A DNA stretch of 64,000 nucleotides from Rhodocyclus gracilis (GCF_009617575.1 NZ_WIXJ01000002.1:1-64000); one strand, 5' to 3'. Counted from the stretch's first letter, positions 1-7,538 are shown. Numbers and translations are program-made. Notes: generated by a model from the letters alone, not told the origin.

Positions 1-153
1 CTCGTCGGCATCCAGGACGCCGTACTGCTTGCGCCAGCTGTAGATCGTCTGCTCGCTGATGCCGTGCTTCTTCGCAATCTCTGCGACCGGCGCCTTGTCC
101 GCTTCGCGCAGGATCGTCACCATTTGGGCTTCGCTGAATCGACTCTTCCTCAT
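1..153 (-). CDS. IS3-family transposase OrfA, N-terminal part
   Basis: Starts at ATG 153 and runs left out of the window; 51 residues are visible. They begin MRKSRFSEAQ and continue with a helix-turn-helix of the IS3 orfA type (KHGISEQTIYSWRKQYG). OrfA binds the IS ends and is normally fused to the OrfB DDE domain by programmed -1 frameshifting. The frameshift region and OrfB are not in the window. The gene lies about 65 bases inside the IS terminus, the usual spacing. Whether the copy is intact cannot be judged. Confidence 0.85.
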   Translation of the reverse strand, partial: MRKSRFSEAQMVTILREADKAPVAEIAKKHGISEQTIYSWRKQYGVLDADE

Positions 154-220
154 GACTTCCTCTCTTCAAGGAAGCCATCCTCTCAAGTTTTAGATGGTCC
201 GAAAATCTCCGGGCAGGTCA
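1..220 (-). mobile_element. End of an IS3-family insertion sequence (partial)
   Basis: The element runs off the left edge. Its visible terminus is at about position 220, where the minus strand reads TGACCTGCCCGGAGATTTTC, beginning with the 5'-TG typical of IS3-family ends. Inside it is the start of an orfA-type transposase gene. The terminus falls within a phage protease reading frame, and the IS end itself supplies the protease stop codon. The other end and the target duplication lie outside the window, so the exact group (IS51/IS407-like) is an inference. Confidence 0.75.
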
Positions 221-565
221 GGTCCACTTGGCGCCGACCACGTAGAGGCCATCGCCCTCGCGCCATTCGAGCGCCTTGAACCAGCCGGCGGCCGGCGCGG
301 GCTGACCGTTCTTTTCTGCGAGAAGCGTCTGGTGCTCGTAGTCGATGACGAAGTCGACGCCCGTCGCCGCCACCTGATTGATCAGGGCGGCGGCGATGGT
401 GGCGTCCATGCGCCAGGCGGGGATTTCGGCGGGGCGGCCGTCGCGCGCCCGGAACTCGCCGGCGGGGAGCAGGCGAAAGTCAGCCGCCGCGTTGACCTCG
501 AAGGTGAGGACGGCAACGCGGCCGGCGGCGCAGCGGGAGGCGGAGGGCTTGATTGGGCTCGACAT
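218..565 (-). pseudogene. Mu-type phage protease (gp32/I-like), truncated by IS insertion
   Basis: The reading frame of 115 residues starts at ATG 565 behind an AAGGTGG ribosome site. It contains features of the Mu I protease/scaffold family: PAWRMDATIAAALINQ, DFVIDYEHQTLLAEKNGQ and PAPAAGWFKALEWREGDG. The family is normally about 350 residues and processes the prohead, so only the N-terminal third remains. The stop codon (218-220) is formed by the IS3-family terminus, so the gene was cut by the insertion. It points left, opposite to the terminase-portal-F genes at 16-20 kb, although it would normally follow F in the same direction. The 210 bases upstream (566-775) hold no recognised gene or Mu end. 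Confidence 0.8.
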
Positions 566-775
566 GCGGCCACCTTAGGGGGTGGCGGTCGAGCCTTCCA
601 TTAACGGGGGTTAGAACCTGATGCGGGGTGCTCGCGGGGCGGTGCGGAAAGGGAGCGAAGGGGAAGGTTTGCGCGTTGCCATGGCCCGAATGATCGGGCG
701 CGCGCGAGGCCAGGTGTAGGGGGAAGCGGTTTGGTGGGAGGCGCTATTTACCTAGGGAGGCCGGGGCGCGCCTGA

Positions 776-2233
776 TCACGCAGCCAAGCGGAGCACCAAC
801 GCAGGCAGATTCCAAACCGCCAGAACCAGGCAGCCATAGATGAACGCACTGACGGCCATCGCCACATGAAGAGTGTTGCGACGCGACTGAATCAGGTTCG
901 TGAAACTTGTGCGCTTTTCTTCCGACGACGTGTAGTTTCTGAGCGCGTCGAGCCATTTATCGCCTTCCCGCTGTGTCAATACGTCATCGCGACGATGTAT
1001 CACCAACTGCAGGACAATCGAAAGCAACAGATAACCTGCCAGAAACTTGAGGAACAACCCCAACTCCGGGCTGCTCAGCAGCCCTTCCAGCTTCTGCTGG
1101 TCGAATTTTCCAACAAAGGAAAACGCGATGAATGCCAGTACCCCAAGCAAGTCGCGCAGCAGCGAGCTCACCAGCTCACGAGCCTTTGTAGCGTAATGAT
1201 CGGACTGTGACTTCATGTCCTTCATCAGGTCGCGCAGTTCCTTGTAATACGCGTCCTTGCGCTCAAGGATGACGAAGGGGTAGCTGTCTTCGGCTTGTTT
1301 TAGAGCGAAGTCGAGATGACGATCCAAACAGGCCAGGAAACACTCACCCGGGTTCAAGTCGAGCGACAAGCGGTCCATCAGCAGCTTGAGCCGCGTCTCC
1401 GGACGCTCCGCATAAACCCAAGCCACTGCGGCGACCAAGCGCTGGTGGAGGCTTCTCCAGGCCAGTTCGGAATTGGCGTTCCACAGCGGCAGCGAAAAGC
1501 GTTTGGTACCGCGAATCGCTGCCGTGATCGCACCCTCAGAATGCTTGATGTCGTTTGCCAGGCAGGCGGCCAAGACAAGACACCCAAGGCGCATCAGCGG
1601 TTTAGCCACTGCCGAATCGAGGGCACCCCATGTGAGCGCCCAGCCCTTCGGCGCAATGCGCATATTCGGACCGCTGCTGGCAGCATGGACGAGCGCATGA
1701 ACATCGACATCTTCGGGAAGGCGAGGGCCCTCTATCCGCTCCGGAGCCGATGCGTCGAGCGGTAAAACCCACAGCAAAGGGCCACCAACCGGGCTTTTCA
1801 GATCACCGACGCGGATCGTGACCGGCTTGCTAAAGTCGGGGTCGTACGCGCTGGAACGAATGAAGGGATTCAGTGTTTCCAGCCAACTGCACAAGCCCTG
1901 CTCAGAAAAGAAGAACAGCGTCGCTTCTTCTTTCCTGGCAGGCCAAAGGGACGATAGCCCCGCCTTGCCGAGACTGAAGCTCCAACCGAGCCCCAAAAAG
2001 CTATCGTCGTCAGTGAGCTCACCACTATCGACCGACTCGCCGCCAACTACCAGTGACGGCCTTGCATCCGGAACAACCAACTGAAGTTGTGCGCCAATTT
2101 CGGCTAGCAAGGAAGCTTGCGCAGCACTCAGACAGGCCCCCTCAACCGTAAGACGAAAGCTCTCCTCGTGCGCCTGTGCGCCCGATCTGCAAAGTGCCTC
2201 GACTCGGTCGAGCAATTTGCCGGCTTCCGTCAT
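776..2233 (-). CDS. Unknown membrane protein, partner of NA37-like protein
   Basis: A 485-residue protein of no family I recognise. About 350 soluble residues are followed by three hydrophobic segments, near residues 358-377, 391-413 and 455-480. A charged stretch of about 40 residues separates the last two. The soluble part has no clear catalytic motif. It starts at ATG 2233, four bases after the stop of the NA37-like gene, so the two are surely one operon and probably translationally coupled. The layout, a cytosolic nucleic-acid-associated protein plus a membrane protein with a large cytosolic domain, resembles sensor/effector pairs of phage-defence systems, but that role is inference. It sits at the outer edge of the Mu-like prophage, where cargo genes are common. 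Confidence 0.6.
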   Translation of the reverse strand: MTEAGKLLDRVEALCRSGAQAHEESFRLTVEGACLSAAQASLLAEIGAQLQLVVPDARPSLVVGGESVDSGELTDDDSFLGLGWSFSLGKAGLSSLWPARKEEATLFFFSEQGLCSWLETLNPFIRSSAYDPDFSKPVTIRVGDLKSPVGGPLLWVLPLDASAPERIEGPRLPEDVDVHALVHAASSGPNMRIAPKGWALTWGALDSAVAKPLMRLGCLVLAACLANDIKHSEGAITAAIRGTKRFSLPLWNANSELAWRSLHQRLVAAVAWVYAERPETRLKLLMDRLSLDLNPGECFLACLDRHLDFALKQAEDSYPFVILERKDAYYKELRDLMKDMKSQSDHYATKARELVSSLLRDLLGVLAFIAFSFVGKFDQQKLEGLLSSPELGLFLKFLAGYLLLSIVLQLVIHRRDDVLTQREGDKWLDALRNYTSSEEKRTSFTNLIQSRRNTLHVAMAVSAFIYGCLVLAVWNLPALVLRLAA

Positions 2234-2237
2234 GTCG

Positions 2238-3311
2238 TCAGTTCTTCAATGTGAGTTTGCGGGTTTCAATCGTGATCCGTTCCCGGCCGTCTGGTAGGGT
2301 CTCTGTCTTGAGACCGACCGCCTCTTTGTCGCCTTCGAACGTGATCGTCACCCCTTCGGAGGTCAAGTAGTGCTGTTTGCACTCGGCAGGACGTAGAGAT
2401 CCAGGACGCGGAGTGAATTGTTGCCCAGCGACCCCCGCGGCGGCAAGCGCCTCTCGCAATTGACCGGACATTGCCTGTTTTCGGGCGGGATCTTCATCCT
2501 TGACCACAGCATTGATGAATTCATCCGTCTCGAACGTGTCATGGTCCTTCAGATAGTTCTGTGCGCGTCCGATATAGCCCGCCGCGTCCTCGCCTGGCGG
2601 GATCGCATCCTTGTCCAGGCCGCGGGCCCACTTTTTGACAGCAAAGTGGGTCGCTCTCGTCAGCTCGGCATCTTGCTGGCGTTCCGTGACGCCTAGGAAA
2701 CCCTTGAAATAGTCCGTCAGACGCGGCTTCGTTTTGCGGTCATAGGCCAGAACATCCCAGGCAAAGTAGCTGTCTGCATCGATCACAGCACTCTTCTGGA
2801 TGGAAGACTTGGTTTCGCTGAGAGCGTTCGGGTTATCGGTCATTACGGCGATCTTCCGCCCCCCTTCCACTTTTCGTGAGTACGAAAACGAGGCGCTTTT
2901 ATCCATTTTGACCAGCAGGATCAGCTTCTTCCATTCATTGGCGCTGGCCAAGAAACGCACGACCGCCACCACGAAAACGCCTTCCGCCATCTGGTTACGG
3001 TGGCGGTCGGCAAAATCCGTCGCGATCTGCCGGGAAATTACGTTCAAGTTGTGGCGCTCTGCGACAAGTTGCTGGCACTTTTCCTTGAGGTGCACCGCGT
3101 CTGGCTTGAAGACGTACTGCGTTCCTTCCAGGATGTCTTGGAGACGAGCCAGAAAGAACTTCTTCTGCTTGGGCTGCAGGCTCACTTCATCAAGAAATTC
3201 GACCTTTTCTTCCTTCCCCGCGTCGAGTTCGATGATGTGGAAGATGAAATCAAGAATCTCAAGGCTGTCACGTTGACTCTGACTCAGTACGGATTCGATT
3301 GGAGTTGGCAC
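2238..3311 (-). CDS. NA37/YejK-like nucleoid-associated protein
   Basis: A 357-residue protein resembling the 37-kDa nucleoid-associated family (YejK/NdpA). Around residues 105-215 it shows the family style: a beta-rich stretch (GVFVVAVVRFLASANEWKKL) followed by the FSYSRK region and the aspartate-rich VIDADSYFAWDVLAYD segment. Family members bind the nucleoid, but their biochemical role is poorly known. The start is GTG 3311, behind a strong GAAGGAAGG site; no in-frame ATG is better placed. It is the first gene of a two-gene operon with a membrane protein. Phage-borne NA37 proteins are often in accessory loci. A defence or superinfection-control role is plausible but unproven. Confidence 0.6.
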   Translation of the reverse strand: MPTPIESVLSQSQRDSLEILDFIFHIIELDAGKEEKVEFLDEVSLQPKQKKFFLARLQDILEGTQYVFKPDAVHLKEKCQQLVAERHNLNVISRQIATDFADRHRNQMAEGVFVVAVVRFLASANEWKKLILLVKMDKSASFSYSRKVEGGRKIAVMTDNPNALSETKSSIQKSAVIDADSYFAWDVLAYDRKTKPRLTDYFKGFLGVTERQQDAELTRATHFAVKKWARGLDKDAIPPGEDAAGYIGRAQNYLKDHDTFETDEFINAVVKDEDPARKQAMSGQLREALAAAGVAGQQFTPRPGSLRPAECKQHYLTSEGVTITFEGDKEAVGLKTETLPDGRERITIETRKLTLKN

Positions 3312-3596
3312 GGGCCTTCCTTCATGAAGAAGATGGTTGATTGAAATTTACGTGTTGGTGACCGACTACTTGCAACTGTTACTTTTGATGCTGAAAGCCT
3401 TGCGAACGGCAGCGCCCGCCACACGCTGCAACGCCGCGCCAATCCATTTATAAACGCGCAGGACGATCTCATGCCGTCCGCGGCAGCCATCCGCCTGCCC
3501 TACGGCCCCGTTAAAGCCTCGTAGCGCCTTTCCTCCTCTCGATGCCGCTCGAGAGTGCGCCGCCAGTCACGAGTGCTTTCTTGCTTTGGCGATCAG

Positions 3597-4040
3597 CTAT
3601 TCCTTCCTCTCAGCAGGTTTCGGATGCCGCGTCGCCTCGGCCGCGCCCCGACGAACGATGAGTGCTTCCACGTGATGGATATCCGCCTTCACCATCTGCA
3701 GCGCATCCAGCATCGCCCGCCGCCGGCGCGTCATCCAGACCACCGTTCCACTTACTGCAACGAGGCAGATGGCAAGCACGATTCCAGTAGTTGGCGAGGG
3801 TGGCGCCCCCCATGTCGCTACCAGGAACGTCAGCAGTGCCCCCATCGATCCGCCGAACCACCAAACGGTCGGGTGCAATATGAACTCGCGAAAAACAGCG
3901 CGGCGCTCTCTCAGCAAGGCTTCACGTTCGACGCGAAGCTCTGGCTCGCTCATCTTTTGATACCGCGTGACATTGCCGTAGTGGTTGACGATTTTTTCGG
4001 CCGCTTGACCGAAAGGCGCATTGAAATTGCTTTGCTTCAT
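3597..4040 (-). CDS. Small two-helix membrane protein coupled to prophage repressor
   Basis: A 147-residue protein with two predicted membrane helices, about residues 57-77 and 84-104, flanked by charged segments. Its first 17 residues carry the motif NFNAPFGQAAEKIVN, which closely matches the last residues of the repressor encoded directly upstream (NYNAPLGQAAGKIIN). The start codon overlaps the repressor stop (ATGA), so the two are translated together. I do not recognise a family. It may connect the repressor to the membrane or act in superinfection exclusion; both ideas rest only on context and the shared motif. Confidence 0.6.
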   Translation of the reverse strand: MKQSNFNAPFGQAAEKIVNHYGNVTRYQKMSEPELRVEREALLRERRAVFREFILHPTVWWFGGSMGALLTFLVATWGAPPSPTTGIVLAICLVAVSGTVVWMTRRRRAMLDALQMVKADIHHVEALIVRRGAAEATRHPKPAERKE

Positions 4041-4468
4041 GATCCCTTATTGATGATCTTTCCCGCAGCCTGCCCGAGGGGCGCGTTGTAGTTCTTCTGC
4101 TTCTTGATCTTGGTCTTTACTGCCGCCGGTTTCGGCGGTGTTGATTGAGCACTGCCGCCCTGAAGCGCCCCAATGGCCGCCGCCTTGACTGCCAGCGATG
4201 CCTCGCGAAACAGGCTGATCAGCTCGCGCTCGTCTTCCGTTGATGTCGGCGCAAAGCCACCTCCGGTAAGAATCCACGCGGGGTCGGCGTCGAATTCTGC
4301 CCACAAGCCCAGCAGAGCCTTTGTGTCCAGCAATCGCTCGCCGCGCTCCCACGTTCCAACGGTCTTTCGATCTACACCGAGGCTTGCCGCGAAGTCGGAT
4401 TGAGATAGGCGGCCACGAAGCGCCTCTATGCGCTTGCCAATCTCCGTCAAATTAATCTCGTGTGGCAC
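4037..4468 (-). CDS. Prophage repressor, XRE-type helix-turn-helix
   Basis: A 143-residue protein whose N-terminal 60 residues form a Cro/CI-type domain (LSQSDFAASLGVDRKTVGTW). The start is GTG 4468 after an AAGGGG site; upstream frames lack an equally good site. It is transcribed leftward, divergent from the early genes, and faces a promoter with a perfect 20-base palindrome that is its likely operator. The C-terminus ends in a short motif (NYNAPLGQAAGKIIN) repeated at the start of the next protein. It has no recognisable LexA-type peptidase domain, so induction is unlikely to use RecA-driven self-cleavage. Confidence 0.8.
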   Translation of the reverse strand: MPHEINLTEIGKRIEALRGRLSQSDFAASLGVDRKTVGTWERGERLLDTKALLGLWAEFDADPAWILTGGGFAPTSTEDERELISLFREASLAVKAAAIGALQGGSAQSTPPKPAAVKTKIKKQKNYNAPLGQAAGKIINKGS

Positions 4469-4479
4469 ACAAACACCCC

Positions 4480-4508
4480 TTGACGATGGGAGATTGATCT
4501 CCCATAAT
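4480..4508 (+). promoter_or_regulatory. Early promoter with palindromic operator
   Basis: A sigma-70-type promoter for the rightward early genes: -35 TTGACG (4480-4485), 17-base spacer, -10 CATAAT (4503-4508). A perfect inverted repeat of nine bases per arm, ATGGGAGAT-TG-ATCTCCCAT, fills 4486-4505, covering the spacer and touching the -10. A bound repressor would block polymerase directly. Confidence 0.8.
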
Positions 4509-4574
4509 TCACTCACACCGCACAACACTGTACGGCGACTTAATCGACACCCGAAAGAGCGCCCCCCCCCGAAG

Positions 4575-4584
4575 GATCTCCCAT
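4575..4584 (+). promoter_or_regulatory. Second operator half-site at start of gp16-like gene
   Basis: GATCTCCCAT here repeats one arm of the 4486-4505 palindrome. It overlaps the start codon of the first early gene, so it may give the repressor or the gp16-like protein a second contact in the early leader. Confidence 0.5.
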
Positions 4585-4831
4585 GAAACAACTGCGTACT
4601 GCCGAAGAAGCCCGCGCCGAACTGAAGCGTCAGGGCATCTCCATCACCGCCTGGTCGCTGGCCAACGGTTTCTCGCCGAACCTGGTCTTCGAAGTCCTCG
4701 GCGGCCGTAAGAAGTGCGCTCGCGGCGCCGCCCACAACATCGCCGTCAAGCTTGGCCTCAAGGACGGCGTCGTTTGCACCGACCCGGCCCGCGCTCTCGA
4801 CACGCATGCTGATCGCCGCATCGCCGCGTGA
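4583..4831 (+). CDS. DNA-binding protein of the BcepMu gp16 family
   Basis: An 82-residue protein in the position of Mu ner, the first rightward early gene. The pattern AEEARAELKRQGISITAWSL followed by ANGFSPNLVFEVLGGRKK and AVKLGLKDG matches the small helix-turn-helix proteins of BcepMu-like phages. It probably tunes early transcription opposite the repressor. It begins at ATG 4583, and a repressor half-site overlaps the start. The next gene overlaps its stop. Confidence 0.8.
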   Translation: MKQLRTAEEARAELKRQGISITAWSLANGFSPNLVFEVLGGRKKCARGAAHNIAVKLGLKDGVVCTDPARALDTHADRRIAA

Positions 4832-5076
4832 GTCCTGCTATGCCAACGACTGCCAAAGCCCTTTTCGACGCTGCCTTTGCCGGCCCGCGCGATCCGCGCA
4901 GCGAGGCCTACAAGGCAGGTGTTCTTGCCGCGCTGCGCTACCGCATCGACGGCGACCGCATGACCAACCCCTTTCCGCCAGCGTCGGCCGAGTCTGACGC
5001 CTGGTACGCCGGCACATCGGAAGGGCACGCCCTCTGGCGTAACCATCAATCCGTCGCTGACCGACTGGCTGCGTGA
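4828..5076 (+). CDS. Small Mu-like early protein, unknown function
   Basis: 82 residues if GTG 4828 is used, which overlaps the previous stop as GTGA. ATG 4840 gives 78 residues and is equally possible. The sequence is rich in Ala and Arg, with a central SEAYKAGVLAALRYRIDGDR segment that recurs in small early proteins of transposable phages of betaproteobacteria. No domain of known function is visible. It is co-transcribed with the flanking early genes. Confidence 0.6.
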   Translation: MSPAMPTTAKALFDAAFAGPRDPRSEAYKAGVLAALRYRIDGDRMTNPFPPASAESDAWYAGTSEGHALWRNHQSVADRLAA

Positions 5077-5084
5077 GGTCCGCC

Positions 5085-5546
5085 ATGACAGCCGACCAAC
5101 TGCTCGCACTGCTCGCCGAGTTCAACGGCAGCAACCACGTCGAACTCGCGATCAAGTACCGCATTACTACTGTGCAGGTTCATCGCCTGGTAGCGCAGCT
5201 GCGTCACGCAGCGCTGCGCGCGGCGCTCCTGGCAGGCGTTGAAAACTCCGCGCAAGTCCTCGTGGCATTCCGGTTTCAACAGGAGTTCCTATCTGGCACC
5301 GAAGCTGTGCTTCAAGCCGTTCAAAAGGCCAGAGCAGAGGGCTATGAGGATCGTCTTGTGCTTGCTCTGCATATTCTCGCGGCAGCGCCTGCAGCAACTG
5401 CGCCGGACTCCGGCCCGACTCCGCCAGTTGCGCCAGGAGAAAGCCAATCAGCGCCTCAAGCCCATCCTGATACAGCGCCGCCTCCTCCAGCGCCGCCGAA
5501 GTCGTCGCTGCCATCTGATGCAAGCCGTATTCCATTTCAGCCATGA
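5085..5546 (+). CDS. Early protein with Mor-like helix-turn-helix N-terminus; C-terminal half doubtful
   Basis: ATG 5085 (or GTG 5073, which overlaps the previous stop). Residues 1-40 (LLALLAEFNGSNHVELAIKY, then TTVQVHRLVAQLR) closely resemble the C-terminal helix-turn-helix of the Mor protein encoded at 13176-13508, suggesting a duplicated DNA-binding module. After about residue 50 the codon use becomes less GC3-rich and the sequence turns into a Pro/Ala-rich tail, and that part lies antisense to another plausible gene (5167-5544, minus). The N-terminal part is probably real; the tail may be read-through or a decayed segment. Confidence 0.5.
   Translation: MTADQLLALLAEFNGSNHVELAIKYRITTVQVHRLVAQLRHAALRAALLAGVENSAQVLVAFRFQQEFLSGTEAVLQAVQKARAEGYEDRLVLALHILAAAPAATAPDSGPTPPVAPGESQSAPQAHPDTAPPPPAPPKSSLPSDASRIPFQP
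5167..5544 (-). CDS. Possible antisense gene, unknown function
   Basis: 125 residues from ATG 5544. It has a good GGGGAG ribosome site, strong GC3 codon use at its start, and a credible promoter upstream. The protein begins MAEMEYGLHQMAATTSAALE and has a predicted helical N-terminus. No family is recognised. It lies wholly antisense to the C-terminal part of the plus-strand gene 5085-5546, so only one is likely to be selected as protein there. I lean to this one for 5300-5544 but cannot decide. Confidence 0.4.
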   Translation of the reverse strand: MAEMEYGLHQMAATTSAALEEAALYQDGLEALIGFLLAQLAESGRSPAQLLQALPREYAEQAQDDPHSPLLWPFERLEAQLRCQIGTPVETGMPRGLARSFQRLPGAPRAALRDAAALPGDEPAQ

Positions 5547-5563
5547 CGCACTCCCCTATCCAA

Positions 5564-5593
5564 ATTATCGACGCTTCATCGTATTTCATGCAA
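5564..5593 (-). promoter_or_regulatory. Leftward sigma-70-like promoter
   Basis: On the minus strand: -35 TTGCAT (5588-5593), 18-base spacer, -10 GATAAT (5564-5569), about 20 bases upstream of ATG 5544. It supports the antisense gene 5167-5544. Confidence 0.45.
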
Positions 5594-5664
5594 ACGACTT
5601 GCAACAGCCGCAATCCCGCAATTTGTTTGGCGCGGCCATCCGCCGCCCGGAAAGGGGGCTCCCA

Positions 5665-6147
5665 ATGAGCCGCCGCAATTGGAAACGCGTGCAGCCGACC
5701 AGCCTGCGCCACGCGCTGGAGTTGTGCAAAGACCACGCCCGCGAGCGCCGCAACCTCTCGGTTGAGCGCATCGCCGACGAGATGGGCATCACCGATCACT
5801 GGTCGCTGTACAAGTGGATTCAGTCCGGCCGCTTCCCAGCCAACCTGATCCGCCCCTACGAAAACGTCTGCGGCATCGACTTCGCCCCCCGCTGGCTGGT
5901 GGCCAGCGCCGGCCGGCTGATGGTCGACACCCCGACCGGGCGCAGCGCCTCGGCCGCCGACATCAACGCGCTGCAGGCGGTGCTCAACGATGCCGTCGGC
6001 GCGCTGATCGGCTTTTACGCCAGCCACGCCAATGCAGACGAGACGCTCGGCGCGATCCAGTCGGCGCTGGAGACGCTCGCCGCGCACCGCGGCAACGTCG
6101 TCAAGCATGCGCAGCCTGAACTCGACTTTGCAGGAGAGGCGGAATGA
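5665..6147 (+). CDS. Phage early protein with putative helix-turn-helix
   Basis: 160 residues; ATG 5665 follows an AAAGGGGG site. An N-terminal region (LSVERIADEMGITDHWSLYK, then WIQSGRFP) looks like a helix-turn-helix, and the remainder is helical (QAVLNDAVGALIGFY). The family is not recognised by name, but similar proteins occupy this place in BcepMu-like prophages. It overlaps the next gene by four bases. A regulatory role in early transcription is the simplest guess. Confidence 0.6.
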   Translation: MSRRNWKRVQPTSLRHALELCKDHARERRNLSVERIADEMGITDHWSLYKWIQSGRFPANLIRPYENVCGIDFAPRWLVASAGRLMVDTPTGRSASAADINALQAVLNDAVGALIGFYASHANADETLGAIQSALETLAAHRGNVVKHAQPELDFAGEAE

Positions 6148-6452
6148 GCGAGACCCCGCAAACCATCGCTGCCGCCGGCAAGGTGCTCGAGGTGCTCAAT
6201 GTGCTGATGGGCCACTTTGCCCACGGCCTCGCGCCCTCGGAGCTTGCCAAGGCCACCGACCTGTCGCCCAGCGCCATCGCGCGTTGCGTCGCAACGCTCG
6301 TCGACGCGGGCTTTGCCGAACGCATCCCCGAAACCGGCCGCATCCGCCCTTCGACGCGCTTTGCGCTGCAAGCGATGTCGATCATGCGCTCGATCGAATC
6401 GGCCAAGAGCCGGCTCGACGAGCTGGCCGCCCGCATCACCACTCAACGTTAA
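6144..6452 (+). CDS. Winged-helix (IclR-type HTH) phage regulator
   Basis: 102 residues; ATG overlaps the previous stop. Residues 10-70 form an IclR-style winged helix (VLNVLMGHFAHGLAPSELAK followed by DLSPSAIARCVATLVDAGFA), with a short helical tail and no effector-binding domain. It is therefore a stand-alone DNA-binding domain, as found in early regions of Mu-like phages. The targets are unknown; other early or host promoters are possible. Confidence 0.65.
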   Translation: MSETPQTIAAAGKVLEVLNVLMGHFAHGLAPSELAKATDLSPSAIARCVATLVDAGFAERIPETGRIRPSTRFALQAMSIMRSIESAKSRLDELAARITTQR

Positions 6453-6461
6453 GGAAGAACA

Positions 6462-7535
6462 ATGGCACGCACGCCCAGCCAAGCCACCCCGATCAGCCAC
6501 GCCGTCCTCGAAGCGGACGCGCCCGGCCTGCCGGCGATCCGGGATGAGATCGCCCAACTGGATGTTCTGGAGACGCAGCTCGACGCTCGCGTTCGCGCTG
6601 TCGCTACGCAGATCGGCTACCAGCTGCCCGGCGGCTACACCGACCCGGACCTGATTCAGCGCGACATCAGCGCCAGCATGCGCCGCAGCGTCGAGGCGTG
6701 CCTCGAAGTCGGCCGCGGCCTGACGGTGCTGAAGGCCGCTTGCGAGCACGGCAATTTCATCGCTCGCCTGGAGGTGCTCGGTATCGAAACCCGCGTTGCC
6801 CAGAAGTTCATGGGGACCGCGCGCAAGTTTGCAAATGCGACGTCAACGCCGCTTTTGAAGGCGGCTGGCAACCAGACCAAGCTCTTCGAAATGCTGGTGC
6901 TCGACGACGAGCAGATCGAGGAACTCGAACTCACCGGCCAGAGCGGTGAACTGAAGCTCGACGAGATCGCGACGATGAGCGTCAAGGAATTGCGCGCTGC
7001 GTTGCGCGCCACGCGGCAAGACCTCGAAGCCCGCGGTGAAGTACTCGAAGGCAAGAACCGCAAGATCGACGAGCTGACCGAATCGCTCGCCAAGGCGCAG
7101 CGCCGCGTGAAGGCGCTGCCGCCGGCCGAGGTGGCCGACGAGCTGCGCAAGGAAGTCACGCAAATGGCGGGCATGGCCGAAGTGGGCATCCTCGCGCTGC
7201 GCTCCGGGTTGGCGGCGCTCGCCGAGCATGCCGAGACGCACGGCGCCAACCACGAAGACTTCACCGCCGGGCTGATCTGCCAGCTGGAGCTGGCGATCAA
7301 GCAGCTGCGCGGCGAGTTCGACATCAAGACCCGTCCGGACGGCGACGACACGCCCGAGTGGGCGCGCCCCGGCGCCGAAGCGCGCATCAAAGAAGCGACG
7401 GCTGCTGCGATGGCAGAAAACGGCTGGGCCTTCGATGCGCAGGGAAAGATGGTTCCCGCCGAGCTGGCGAAGAAGGGCTGGGAACTCGATACGCAGGGCC
7501 GCATGGTGGCGGCCGGCACGGTGGCAGAGGCCTGA
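6462..7535 (+). CDS. DUF3102-like early phage protein
   Basis: A 357-residue protein preceding the transposase. Residues 65-115 hold the DUF3102 signature style (CLEVGRGLTVLKAACEHGNF), a region linked to ParB-like/KilA-N-type phage proteins. A long coiled-coil stretch follows at about 180-230. The C-terminus carries two imperfect copies of a short unit (ENGWAFDAQGKMVPAELA / KKGWELDTQGRMVAAG). The role is unknown; its position suggests a replication or transposition accessory function. Confidence 0.6.
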   Translation: MARTPSQATPISHAVLEADAPGLPAIRDEIAQLDVLETQLDARVRAVATQIGYQLPGGYTDPDLIQRDISASMRRSVEACLEVGRGLTVLKAACEHGNFIARLEVLGIETRVAQKFMGTARKFANATSTPLLKAAGNQTKLFEMLVLDDEQIEELELTGQSGELKLDEIATMSVKELRAALRATRQDLEARGEVLEGKNRKIDELTESLAKAQRRVKALPPAEVADELRKEVTQMAGMAEVGILALRSGLAALAEHAETHGANHEDFTAGLICQLELAIKQLRGEFDIKTRPDGDDTPEWARPGAEARIKEATAAAMAENGWAFDAQGKMVPAELAKKGWELDTQGRMVAAGTVAEA

Positions 7536-7538
7536 GCC

